Assembly (NCBI RefSeq): GCF_900091725.1
Contig: NZ_FMBW01000033.1
Coordinates: 124,001 to 188,000, forward strand
Length of the DNA stretch: 64,000 nucleotides
DNA from: Streptomyces sp. DvalAA-43
Lineage (GTDB): Bacteria > Actinomycetota > Actinomycetes > Streptomycetales > Streptomycetaceae
Direction of reading: 5' to 3'
Notes under the pieces: generated by a model
The model's database searches: none
Told to the model about the DNA's origin: nothing
Seen by the model: the letters and a program-made list of their open reading frames with translations, nothing else
In this document: positions 18,901 to 26,228 of the stretch, piece by piece
How the letters are laid out: each line of letters begins with the position of its first letter
Numbering within the stretch: position 1 is the first letter of the stretch
Program-made: the position numbers and the translations under genes

Positions 18901-19531
18901 CCCACCGACCGCCGCGGAACAGCGCGGTGACGTGGACGCCCCGATGAGCGGGACGCTCCGGCTGCGCCCCGCCGCCCGGTCCTCGGATCCCGGCCCCTCC
19001 CCGCTGCCCCGGCTCGTCGTCCTGGTCGACGACTTCGACGCGCTGGTCGCCCCGGCGCTCGGCAGCCCCGGCCGCCCCGCCGCGGGTTCGGTGGTGCGGG
19101 CCCTGGAGGCCGTGGCGCGGGAGGGCGGCCGGCTGGGTGTCCACCTGGTCGCGGCCTCCGCCCGCCCGGACCGTACGGAGGACACGGACCTGGCCCACGG
19201 GGCCCGGCTGCGCATCGTGCTGGACGCGCCGGTGGTCCCGCCGTCGCCGGAGAGCCCGGCGCCGGGGCGGGGCAGGCTCGGGCATCCGGACGGGCGGGTG
19301 ACGCCGTTCCAGGGCGGCCGGGTGACCGGGCGCATCCCGCGTACGGCCACGCTGCGGCCCACCGTCGTCCCGCTGGAGTGGGAGCGGATGGGCGATCCGC
19401 CGACCCGGCGCCCGGTCCGCGAACTGGGCAACGGGCCGACCGACCTGGCGCTGCTGGCCAGCGCGCTGGAGTGGGCGGCCCGGTCGGTGAACGCCGAACC
19501 GATAGCGCCGTTCGGACCCGCCCACCCCTGA
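15980..19531 (+). CDS. FHA-domain protein with FtsK/SpoIIIE-like ATPase domain
   Basis: The 1183-residue product begins with a ubiquitin-like/FHA module as in EssC-type proteins: an FHA domain at ~100-190 with IRIGRSADAD, SRLHC and GSTNGTLL, which should bind phosphothreonine. A long central part follows with Gly/Pro/Thr-rich repeats, including two copies of GSGRTPYPDS. The C-terminal P-loop region has GPAGSGRT at ~872-879, where the Walker A Lys is replaced by Arg, and Walker B LVVLVDDFD near 1012. No ESX/WXG100 gene is nearby, so secretion is unsupported. Divergence from pkaA suggests a kinase-linked signalling role. Confidence 0.75.
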   Translation: MQIRLTVLAPRSGQTPARACDVLVTAPSGTALATVASNLATAVLGPDGSLGSGAVVLFAGRERLDAQRCALGEPPLVDGAVLSLQVPGEDEAVDDAVPARLHVVAGPDAGGVHLLHGGRIRIGRSADADVPLDDPDVSRLHCAVTVSADGLVSVADLGSTNGTLLDGAEVRDRPVRLKPGALLRLGESTLLLTSGAPAPTLATAPDGEGHLRVSGTTDADDGSGHGYATPVSPASAPREDPGAGRAYAGDDDGRTDGRGPSAPGRPGPDDGAPRRGGIGAWARRLAGNRGEPVHEAMPDGAGPADPLYPTAPAARSGSAERSVWPDPAAVLLTALGPGPRLWERGTDHPEALVVRLGTTDRAELPAVPVTVGLREAGSLGLAGPRTRLAGLARSTVAQLAALHSPADLEIVLISTDRARSADERRREWAWLGWLPHLRPTHGQDCRLLLAYDREQATARVAELVRRLDDGPLGPGWASLDRSTVTGAAERYTGPYTVLVVDGDPGSAALRENTARLAAAGAAAGIHLICLAETPAATPTSPVAATYEAACHASIAFRECGAVAMLSGDVATALRLLRTADGRAAGRGTVAAVDAVSAHWAERFGRALAPLRTEGSATAHGRSSSAALPTTARLLDELGLARATPASLMARWASTADDQPGATVRGSGRTEHPRGTGPRVGAQRMGGAPGPDGYAPGSGRTPYPDSENATHIGTPGHSLAPDDGHETPGSGRTPYPDSGHTPHPGGSGGRIGGQRHGGAPGDTPGSRTVPGSGTGTWATGGDRAGEVQGAGSLRSAGSGRGSNRVSGPRGDDTPRVAARGAESAAAAAPAPASAEGAAPAAVGRPVVVLGAGPRGAVSVDLSEEGPHLLIEGPAGSGRTELLRAVAASLAAAARPDLLGILLVDGAGGDRGEGLGPCTELPHAFTHLVASDPVRMREVAQALGGELKRRAELLGPYDFTEWHHRQEVARRMVGQRPPTAAEQRGDVDAPMSGTLRLRPAARSSDPGPSPLPRLVVLVDDFDALVAPALGSPGRPAAGSVVRALEAVAREGGRLGVHLVAASARPDRTEDTDLAHGARLRIVLDAPVVPPSPESPAPGRGRLGHPDGRVTPFQGGRVTGRIPRTATLRPTVVPLEWERMGDPPTRRPVRELGNGPTDLALLASALEWAARSVNAEPIAPFGPAHP

Positions 19532-19698
19532 CGGGAACCCTTGGGCGGGAACCCCGGGCGGCGCCGGGTCCGGACATCCACTGACATCACGTCACGAGCC
19601 CATCACGATCAAGGAGTTGAGACCGGAAGCGGTATTGCGGCCCCCGTACACCGGGCGTAGGACTGTGCGCACACAACGATGTGAGAAACGGGGAAGCA

Positions 19699-21060
19699 AT
19701 GCGCACAACCCTTCGGATCAGCAGGGCCGCAGCGGTGTTCACCGCCATCGGCGCACTGGCCCTCACCGGTTGCAGTGACGGCGGTGACGGGAAGGACAAG
19801 CCGGAAAAGAGCGCGGGAAGCGACAAGGGCGGCTCCGGCGTCGACCTGCCCAAGCTGGACGGCGAGAAGCTCTCGGTCGCGGCCGTCTGGACCGGCGCCG
19901 AGCAGGCCAACTTCGTCAAGGTCCTCAAAGAGTTCGAGAACCGGACGGGCGCCAAGGTCACCTTCGTCCCGGCACAGGACCCGATCGTCAACTTCCTCGG
20001 TACGAAGATCGCGGGAGGTCAGCCGCCGGACGTCGCGATGATCCCGCAGGTCGGCGCGATCCAGCAGGCCGCCCAGAAGAAGTGGGCGAAGCCGGTCGGC
20101 CCCGAGGCCAAGGCCCAGCTGGCCAAGAACTACTCCAAGGTCTGGCAGGACCTCGGCGCGGTGGACGGCACCCAGTACGGCGTCTACTTCAAGGCCGCCA
20201 ACAAGTCCCTGGTCTGGTACAACACCAAGGCGTTCGAGAACGCGGGCGCGGCCGAGCCGAAGACCTGGAAGGACTTCCTGAAGACGGCCGAGACGATCTC
20301 CGCCTCGGGCGTCACCCCGGTCTCGGTAGGCGGCGCCGACGGCTGGACGCTCACCGACTGGTTCGAGAACGTCTATCTCTCCCAGGCCGGTCCGGAGAAG
20401 TACGACCAGCTGGCCCAGCACAAGATCAAGTGGACGGACCCGTCCGTCAAGGACGCGCTGACCACGCTCGCGCAGCTCTTCGGCAAGCCGTCGCTGATCG
20501 CGGGCGGCGCCGACGGCGCCCTGCAGACGGAGTTCCCGGCCTCGGTCACCCAGACGTTCACCGGCGGTGACCAGCCCAAGGCCGCGATGGTCTACGAGGG
20601 CGACTTCGTGGGCGTCAACATCGCGCAGACGAAGGCGAAGATCGGGACGGACGCCAAGGTGTTCCCGTTCCCGGCGGTCGGCGCCGAGTCCCCCGTCGTG
20701 ACCGGCGGCGACGCCGCGGTGGCGCTGAAGGACGGCAAGGGCGCCCAGGCCCTGCTGACCTGGCTGGCCTCGACGGACGCGGCGAAGATCATGGCCGAGC
20801 AGGGCGGGTTCATCTCCCCGAACAAGGCCCTGGACGCTTCCGCGTACCCGAACGAGGTGCAGCGCACCATGGCGAAGGCACTGATCGCGGCCGGTGACTC
20901 CGTCCGGTTCGACATGTCCGACCAGGCGCCGCAGTCGTTCGGCGGGACGCCCGGCAAGGGCGAGTGGAAGACCCTCCAGGACTTCCTGAAGAACCCGAAG
21001 GACATCGCGGGGACTCAAGCGAAGCTGGAGTCCGACGCGGCCAAGGCGTACAAGAGCTGA
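19699..21060 (+). CDS. Carbohydrate ABC transporter substrate-binding lipoprotein
   Basis: The ATG at 19699, with GGGGAAG just upstream, gives 453 residues and places a proper lipoprotein signal (MRTTLRISRAAAVF ... LALTGC, Cys ~25) at the N-terminus; an in-frame GTG at 19681 is less likely. The mature part has the family 1 sugar-binding pattern (AVWTGAEQANFVKVLKEFENRTGAKV, PPDVAMIPQVG, WYNTKAFENAG). It should be tethered to the outer face of the membrane and deliver an oligosaccharide to the two permeases encoded next. The sugar is unknown. Confidence 0.92.
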   Translation: MRTTLRISRAAAVFTAIGALALTGCSDGGDGKDKPEKSAGSDKGGSGVDLPKLDGEKLSVAAVWTGAEQANFVKVLKEFENRTGAKVTFVPAQDPIVNFLGTKIAGGQPPDVAMIPQVGAIQQAAQKKWAKPVGPEAKAQLAKNYSKVWQDLGAVDGTQYGVYFKAANKSLVWYNTKAFENAGAAEPKTWKDFLKTAETISASGVTPVSVGGADGWTLTDWFENVYLSQAGPEKYDQLAQHKIKWTDPSVKDALTTLAQLFGKPSLIAGGADGALQTEFPASVTQTFTGGDQPKAAMVYEGDFVGVNIAQTKAKIGTDAKVFPFPAVGAESPVVTGGDAAVALKDGKGAQALLTWLASTDAAKIMAEQGGFISPNKALDASAYPNEVQRTMAKALIAAGDSVRFDMSDQAPQSFGGTPGKGEWKTLQDFLKNPKDIAGTQAKLESDAAKAYKS

Positions 21061-21064
21061 CGGG

Positions 21065-22483
21065 ATGACGACAGCCGCAGCGGGGGGCGCCGACGCGGTG
21101 CCCCCCGCCGACAAGCAATCGTCCGCCGAGCCGTCGGTACCCGCGCCCAGGAAGCCGCCCGGCCCGCAGTCCGGAGGCCCGGGACGCGGTCGCCGCGGCG
21201 TGACCGGCACCCGCAGGTTCATCGCGGCCCTGTTCCTGGCGCCCGCGCTGGTGCTGCTGGGCGCGCTGGTGGTCTATCCGATCGTGTACTCCGTCTACCG
21301 GTCGTTCTTCGACCAGGCGGGTACGGGCTTCGCCGGGCTCGACAACTACAAGGCGCTGTTCACGGACGACACCATCCGTACGGCGGTCAAGAACAACGCG
21401 ATCTGGGTCGTGGTCGCGCCCACGGTCTCCACGGCCCTCGGGCTGATCTTCGCGGTGCTCACGGAGCGGATCCGCTGGGGCACGGCGTTCAAGCTGGTCG
21501 TCTTCATGCCGATGGCGATCTCCATGCTCGCCGCCGGCATCATCTTCCGGCTGGTGTACGACGCCGCCCCGGAACGCGGGGTCGCCAACGCCGTCTGGGT
21601 GGGTGTGCACGACACGTTCAACGAGTCGGCGAGCTACCCGAAGGCGCATCCGCTGCCCGTCCACCCGCTCAAGGCGGGCGGTGGCGGCTCGTTCGTCACC
21701 AAGGCGCCGGTACGGGCCGGGCAGCCGGTGCGACTGCCGCTGGTCGGTGTGGTTCCGGCGAACATGCCGAAGGACGCGAAGCCCGCGAAGGCCACCGCGG
21801 CCAAGGACGGTGAGATCACCGGCACCGCGTGGCTGGACTTCACCAAGGGCGGCGGCGGCCGGCCCAATGTCATCGACGCCAAGGAGCTGGGGCTCAAGGG
21901 CCTCACGATCGAGGCGGTCAAGGACGGCAAGGTGGTCGCCTCGGCGACGGCGGCGGCGGACGGTACGTTCACCCTGCCCGCGTCGGCGGACGGCGCCGGG
22001 ATCCGGCTCCCCGCCTCGAACTTCAAGGAGCCGTACAACGGGGTCGAGTGGCTCGGCCCGGCCCTCGTCACCCCCGGGATCATCGGCTCCTACGTCTGGA
22101 TGTGGGCCGGGTTCGCGATGGTGCTGATCGCGGCGGGGCTCGCGGGTCTTCCCCGTGAACTCCTCGAAGCGGCCCGGGTGGACGGCGCGAACGAGTGGCA
22201 GGTGTTCCGCAGGATCACGGTGCCGATGCTCGCGCCCGTGCTCGTGGTGGTGCTGGTCACGCTGATGATCAATGTGCTGAAGATCTTCGACCTGGTCTTC
22301 ATCATCGCGCCGGGTTCCTCGCAGGACGACGCGAACGTGCTGGCGCTCCAGCTCTACCGGTCCTCGTTCGGCACGGACGCGGACCTCGGGATCGGCAGCG
22401 CCATCGCCGTACTCCTGCTGCTGCTGGTACTCCCGGTGATGTACGTCAACATCCGCCGGATCCGGAAGGAGGGGCGCCGATGA
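21065..22483 (+). CDS. Sugar ABC transporter permease (MalF-like) with extra extracytoplasmic domain
   Basis: The 472-residue protein is longer than typical sugar permeases (~300). After a disordered Pro-rich N-terminus there are three membrane helices, then an insert at ~183-335, then the C-terminal helices with the EAA loop LPRELLEAARVDGANEWQVF that contacts the ATPase. The insert contains GTAWLDFTKGGGG ... KGLTIEAVKDGKVVASATAAADGTFTLPA, the pattern of an SdrD/Cna-B-like beta sandwich. It starts 4 bp after the binding-protein gene and its stop overlaps the next start (ATGA). No ATPase gene follows, so a shared MsiK-type ATPase is the likely partner. Confidence 0.9.
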   Translation: MTTAAAGGADAVPPADKQSSAEPSVPAPRKPPGPQSGGPGRGRRGVTGTRRFIAALFLAPALVLLGALVVYPIVYSVYRSFFDQAGTGFAGLDNYKALFTDDTIRTAVKNNAIWVVVAPTVSTALGLIFAVLTERIRWGTAFKLVVFMPMAISMLAAGIIFRLVYDAAPERGVANAVWVGVHDTFNESASYPKAHPLPVHPLKAGGGGSFVTKAPVRAGQPVRLPLVGVVPANMPKDAKPAKATAAKDGEITGTAWLDFTKGGGGRPNVIDAKELGLKGLTIEAVKDGKVVASATAAADGTFTLPASADGAGIRLPASNFKEPYNGVEWLGPALVTPGIIGSYVWMWAGFAMVLIAAGLAGLPRELLEAARVDGANEWQVFRRITVPMLAPVLVVVLVTLMINVLKIFDLVFIIAPGSSQDDANVLALQLYRSSFGTDADLGIGSAIAVLLLLLVLPVMYVNIRRIRKEGRR

Positions 22484-23385
22484 CGACAGCGTCGACCACG
22501 AGCACGACGGCCGGGAACGTTCCGGTGAAGGCCGAGCGGTCCCTCGGCGCGCGCCTCGCCGCCCGCGCCGGCGGCGGTGCGATGCGGATCTTCCTCGTCC
22601 TGGTGGGCCTGTTCTGGCTGATGCCGACGATCGGGCTGCTGCTCTCCTCGCTGCGCGGCGCGGACGACATCGCCGCGACCGGCTGGTGGAAGGTCTTCAC
22701 GGCCCCGTCCCAGCTCACCTTCGACAACTACTCCAGGCTGCTGGACAATCCGACGATCACCCACTCCCTCCTGAGCACGGTCATGATCACCGTTCCGGCG
22801 ACCCTCCTGGTCGTCGTGATCGGTTCGCTGGCCGGATACGCCTTCGCCTGGATGGAGTTCCCCGGCCGCGACTGGTGGTTCCTGGTGGTCGTGGGGCTGC
22901 TGGTGGTCCCGGTGCAGGTCGCCCTGGTGCCGGTCTCCAAGCTCTTCGGCGCGGTCGGGATCTTCGAGACGACCTTCGGCGTGGTCATCTTCCACACGGC
23001 CTTCGGTCTGCCCTTCGCGATCTTCCTGCTGCGGAACTTCTTCGCGGAGATCCCGAGAGAGCTGCTGGAGGCGGCCCGGCTCGACGGGGCGGGCGAGATC
23101 CGGCTCTTCACCCGGGTCGTGATGCCGCTGGGCGGTCCGGCGATCGCCTCGCTCGGGATCTTCCAGTTCCTCTGGGTGTGGAACGACATGCTGGTCGCGC
23201 TGATCTTCGCCGACTCGGACAGCCCGCCGATCACGGTGGCCCTTCAGCAGCAGGTCAGGCAGTTCGGCAACAACATCGACGTGCTGGCGCCCGGCGCCTT
23301 CGTGTCGATGGTGATCCCGCTGGCGGTCTTCTTCGCCTTCCAGCGCCAGTTCGTCTCCGGCGTGATGGCGGGCGCGGTCAAGTAG
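22480..23385 (+). CDS. Sugar ABC transporter permease (MalG-like)
   Basis: The ATG at 22480 overlaps the stop of the preceding permease and has AAGGAGGGG upstream, giving 301 residues. Six membrane segments and the EAA motif IPRELLEAARLDGAGEIRLF identify the second half of the translocation channel. With the lipoprotein and MalF-like partner it forms a CUT1-type importer. The operon ends here at a strong hairpin, confirming that the ATPase must be supplied from elsewhere. Confidence 0.93.
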   Translation: MTTASTTSTTAGNVPVKAERSLGARLAARAGGGAMRIFLVLVGLFWLMPTIGLLLSSLRGADDIAATGWWKVFTAPSQLTFDNYSRLLDNPTITHSLLSTVMITVPATLLVVVIGSLAGYAFAWMEFPGRDWWFLVVVGLLVVPVQVALVPVSKLFGAVGIFETTFGVVIFHTAFGLPFAIFLLRNFFAEIPRELLEAARLDGAGEIRLFTRVVMPLGGPAIASLGIFQFLWVWNDMLVALIFADSDSPPITVALQQQVRQFGNNIDVLAPGAFVSMVIPLAVFFAFQRQFVSGVMAGAVK

Positions 23386-23448
23386 GCGGTGTGAAGCGGG
23401 CCGTGCGAAGCGGGCGCTGGAGCGACGCGCACGGCTGTACGTCAACAC

Positions 23449-23482
23449 GGGGCGGGGTTGCCCCTCAGGGTGACCCCGCCCC
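23449..23482 (+). terminator. Terminator of the sugar ABC operon
   Basis: A 10-bp perfect stem (GGGGCGGGGT with its complement) around a 14-base loop, 63 bases after the last permease stop. The T tract is missing, as is common in Streptomyces. Confidence 0.65.
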
Positions 23483-23584
23483 ACCTGCCCGTTCGCGGAT
23501 CTGCCACGTTCTGACGTAACCCGGCCACCCCGTCGGACGTTTGCGGACCACCCGCCCGCGCAGCGAACGACCCATGGATGTGTT

Positions 23585-25759
23585 GTGCCCCGGTTCAGTG
23601 TCATCGTCCCCGTCCGCCGTGCCCGAGGTCAGCTGCGCGAGTGCCTGGAGTCGGTGCTCGGCCAGTCGTTCACGGACATCGAGGTGATCGGGGTCGACGA
23701 CGGCGCCCCCGACGGATCGGGGCTGCTGTTCGACGAGTTCGCCGCCCGGGACTGCCGGGTGCAGGCCATCCATCTGCCGCCGGGCGCCGGTGCGGACGGG
23801 CGGCGCAACGCCGGGACCGAGCGGGCCCTCGGGGACTACCTCCTCTTCCTGGAGGGCCACTCCGTCCAGCTGCCGGACGCCCTGGAGGCCGTCGCCGACC
23901 GGCTGGACGCCGCCGGTGACCCCGAGCTGCTGCTGTTCGGCCACCACTGGCGGCCCTTCCGCGGCCGGTCCCGGCCGACCCGTTCGCTGGAGCTGCTCGG
24001 CGCGCTGCCCGCGGGGCGGCTCACCCTCGCCGAACACCCCCTGCTGCTGGACGTCGCGCCGGTCTCCTGGAACCGCGCCGTGCGCCGCTCCCTCCACGAG
24101 GGCGAGAAGCTGTCCTTCGGCCCCGGGCAGCACGGCGAGCGGATGTACGCGTTCCAGACCCTCGCCGCCGCCGGCTCCGTCGCCGTGCTCCCCGTCCCCT
24201 GCGTCGAGCACCGCGGCCGCCGCCCGCTGCCCGCCGCGGCCGACACGGCGGAACCGGCCAGGGGCTCGGCACCGCACGAGCTCGTCGACGCGTACACCGG
24301 TCTGCTGGAGTTCGTACGGGACCGGCCGCGGCTGCTTCCCGTCCAGCCCCTGCTCTTCGAGCGGGCGGCCCGGGAACTCCTCTCCGGGTACCCGTCGGTG
24401 ACCCGGCGGCGCAGGCGGTACGTGCGCTCCGTGGCGGCGTTCCACCACGCGCACCGGCCCGAGGAGCACCGTTTCCCGGAGGGCGCCCAGGGGCTGCGGC
24501 CCCGGCTGATGGGGAGCGGCCGGTATGCCGCACTCGGGGCGCTCGACACGGCACTGGCCCTGCGCCGGAGCCTGCGGGCGGCGCCCGGCGCGGTGCGGGC
24601 GCGGGCCGGGCACGGGCTGTCCGGGAGCTACTACTGGTGGCAGCGCAGACTCCCGCTGGACGACGGTCTCGCCGTCTACGCGGCGTACGGGAACCGCGGG
24701 CCGAGCTGCAATCCGGAGGCGATCTTCCACCGGGCCCAGGAGCTGGCCCCGCGGGTGCACGGGGTGTGGGTGGTGTCGCGCGGGCGGCTGGACTCGGTGC
24801 CCGAGGGCGTCGACCACGTGGTGCCGGGGACCCGTCGCTACTGGCAGGTGCTGGCGCGGGCCACGTACTTCTTCAACAACATCGACTTCCCCGACCACCT
24901 GGTCAAGCGCCCCGGCCAGGTCCATGTGATGACCCATCACGGCACCCCGCTGAAGATCATGGGGCTCGACCAGCAGAGCCATCCGGCGGCGGCCCGGGGG
25001 ATGAGCTTCGACCGGCTGCTCCGGCGGGTGGACCGGTGGGACTGGAGCGTCTCCGCCAATCCGCACTCCACCGAGGTGTGGGCCCGCGTCTATCCGAACG
25101 CGGCACGGTCCCTGGAGGCGGGCTATCCGCGCAATGACGTCCTCGCGACGGCGACGGCCGACCGGATCGCCGCGATCCGCCGGGCCCTCGGCGTCCGGCC
25201 CGGACAGCGCGCCATCCTGTACGCGCCGACCCATCGCGACTACGAGACGGCGTTCAGCGGTCGGCTCGATCTCGTCCGGTTCTGCGAGGCGCTCGGCCCG
25301 GATTCGGTGGTGCTGGTCCGTGCCCACCCCTCCTACGAGGGCGCCGGGCTGCCGGACCATCCCGCGCTCATCGACGTCTGCGACCATCCGCGGATCGAGG
25401 AGCTGTGCCTGGCGGCGGACGCGCTGGTGACGGACTACTCGTCCGTGATGTTCGACTACGCCCATCTGGACCGCCCGATCGTGGTGCACGCCCCCGACTG
25501 GGAGACGTACCGCACGGTCCGGGGGGTCTGCTTCGATCTGCTGTCCGGTGCGCCCGGCGACACCCCCGGGGCTATCTCCACGACCGCGGACGGGCTGGCC
25601 GGGATCTTCCTCGACGGCAGCTGGCGCGGCCCGGAGAACGAGGCGCTGCGGGCCGCGTTCCGGGCCCGGTTCTGTCCGTACGGCGACGGGCGGGCCGCGG
25701 AGCGGGTGGTACGGCAGGTGCTGCTGGGCGAGGCGGATCCGGTCGCCGGACGGGCCTGA
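23585..25759 (+). CDS. GT2-like domain fused to CDP-glycerol glycerophosphotransferase-like (TagF) domain
   Basis: The 724-residue product starts at GTG (MPRFSVIVPVRRARGQL). Residues 1-220 resemble a GT-A glycosyltransferase, but the metal-binding DxD seen in its two paralogues is replaced here by LFLEGHS, so this domain may be inactive. Residues ~390-700 match TagF-like polymerases: MTHHGTPLK, YAPTHRD, LVRAHP and VTDYSSVMFDYA. TagF enzymes transfer glycerol phosphate (or related polyol phosphate) from a CDP donor onto a teichoic-acid-like chain at the membrane. It is the shortest of three fusions in this locus and lies alone on its strand. Confidence 0.85.
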   Translation: MPRFSVIVPVRRARGQLRECLESVLGQSFTDIEVIGVDDGAPDGSGLLFDEFAARDCRVQAIHLPPGAGADGRRNAGTERALGDYLLFLEGHSVQLPDALEAVADRLDAAGDPELLLFGHHWRPFRGRSRPTRSLELLGALPAGRLTLAEHPLLLDVAPVSWNRAVRRSLHEGEKLSFGPGQHGERMYAFQTLAAAGSVAVLPVPCVEHRGRRPLPAAADTAEPARGSAPHELVDAYTGLLEFVRDRPRLLPVQPLLFERAARELLSGYPSVTRRRRRYVRSVAAFHHAHRPEEHRFPEGAQGLRPRLMGSGRYAALGALDTALALRRSLRAAPGAVRARAGHGLSGSYYWWQRRLPLDDGLAVYAAYGNRGPSCNPEAIFHRAQELAPRVHGVWVVSRGRLDSVPEGVDHVVPGTRRYWQVLARATYFFNNIDFPDHLVKRPGQVHVMTHHGTPLKIMGLDQQSHPAAARGMSFDRLLRRVDRWDWSVSANPHSTEVWARVYPNAARSLEAGYPRNDVLATATADRIAAIRRALGVRPGQRAILYAPTHRDYETAFSGRLDLVRFCEALGPDSVVLVRAHPSYEGAGLPDHPALIDVCDHPRIEELCLAADALVTDYSSVMFDYAHLDRPIVVHAPDWETYRTVRGVCFDLLSGAPGDTPGAISTTADGLAGIFLDGSWRGPENEALRAAFRARFCPYGDGRAAERVVRQVLLGEADPVAGRA

Positions 25760-25783
25760 GCGGCCCGCCCGGCGGCGGCGCCG

Positions 25784-26158
25784 TCAGCGTTGCTGGCCCG
25801 CCATCACCGTGGCCAGGCCGACGACCACGAGCAGCGAGCCGCCCCAGGTCCACATCGATGTCCGCTCGTGCAGCACGGTCGCCCCGGCCAGCACGATCAG
25901 CAGATACCCGAGGGCGTTGAACGGGTAGGCGATGGACAGCGGCACCTTGGCCAGGGTCGCCATCCAGGCGAGGGCGGACACCGCGAAGACCACCAGCCCC
26001 AGGGCGACCCAGGGGCTGGTCGCGGCGCGCAGGGCGACGGACCCGCCGCCGTGCCCCGCCGCGGCCGCGGCGCCCTTCATCCCGTGCTTGAGCATGATCT
26101 GGCCGCCCGCCGACGAGAACACGGCGAACAGCAGCAGCATCAGACTGGGGAGGGTCAA
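25784..26158 (-). CDS. Small EamA/SMR-like four-helix membrane transporter
   Basis: The best start is a TTG at 26158, seven bases after AGGAG, giving 124 residues; an ATG at 26140 is an alternative but has no ribosome site. The protein has four membrane helices and the half-EamA pattern PLSIAYPFNALGYLLIVLAGATVLHE near the end, as in ArnE/ArnF- and SMR-type proteins that work as dimers to flip lipid-linked sugars or export small cations. It is 70 bp downstream of the GT2-methyltransferase gene on the same strand, which favours a role in moving an undecaprenyl-linked sugar. Substrate is inferred only. Confidence 0.75.
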   Translation of the reverse strand: MTLPSLMLLLFAVFSSAGGQIMLKHGMKGAAAAAGHGGGSVALRAATSPWVALGLVVFAVSALAWMATLAKVPLSIAYPFNALGYLLIVLAGATVLHERTSMWTWGGSLLVVVGLATVMAGQQR

Positions 26159-26228
26159 GACCTTGCTCCTGACTGCGGCGCCCGGGGACTGCCGCTCCGG
26201 GGCGGGGGTGGGACGGGGGACGGCGGCC

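Noticed and set aside
15980..19531. Type VII secretion (ESX) core ATPase EccC/EssC
   Set aside because: Only one P-loop module, altered Walker A, no membrane helices near the N-terminus and no WXG100, EccB/D/E or mycosin genes nearby.
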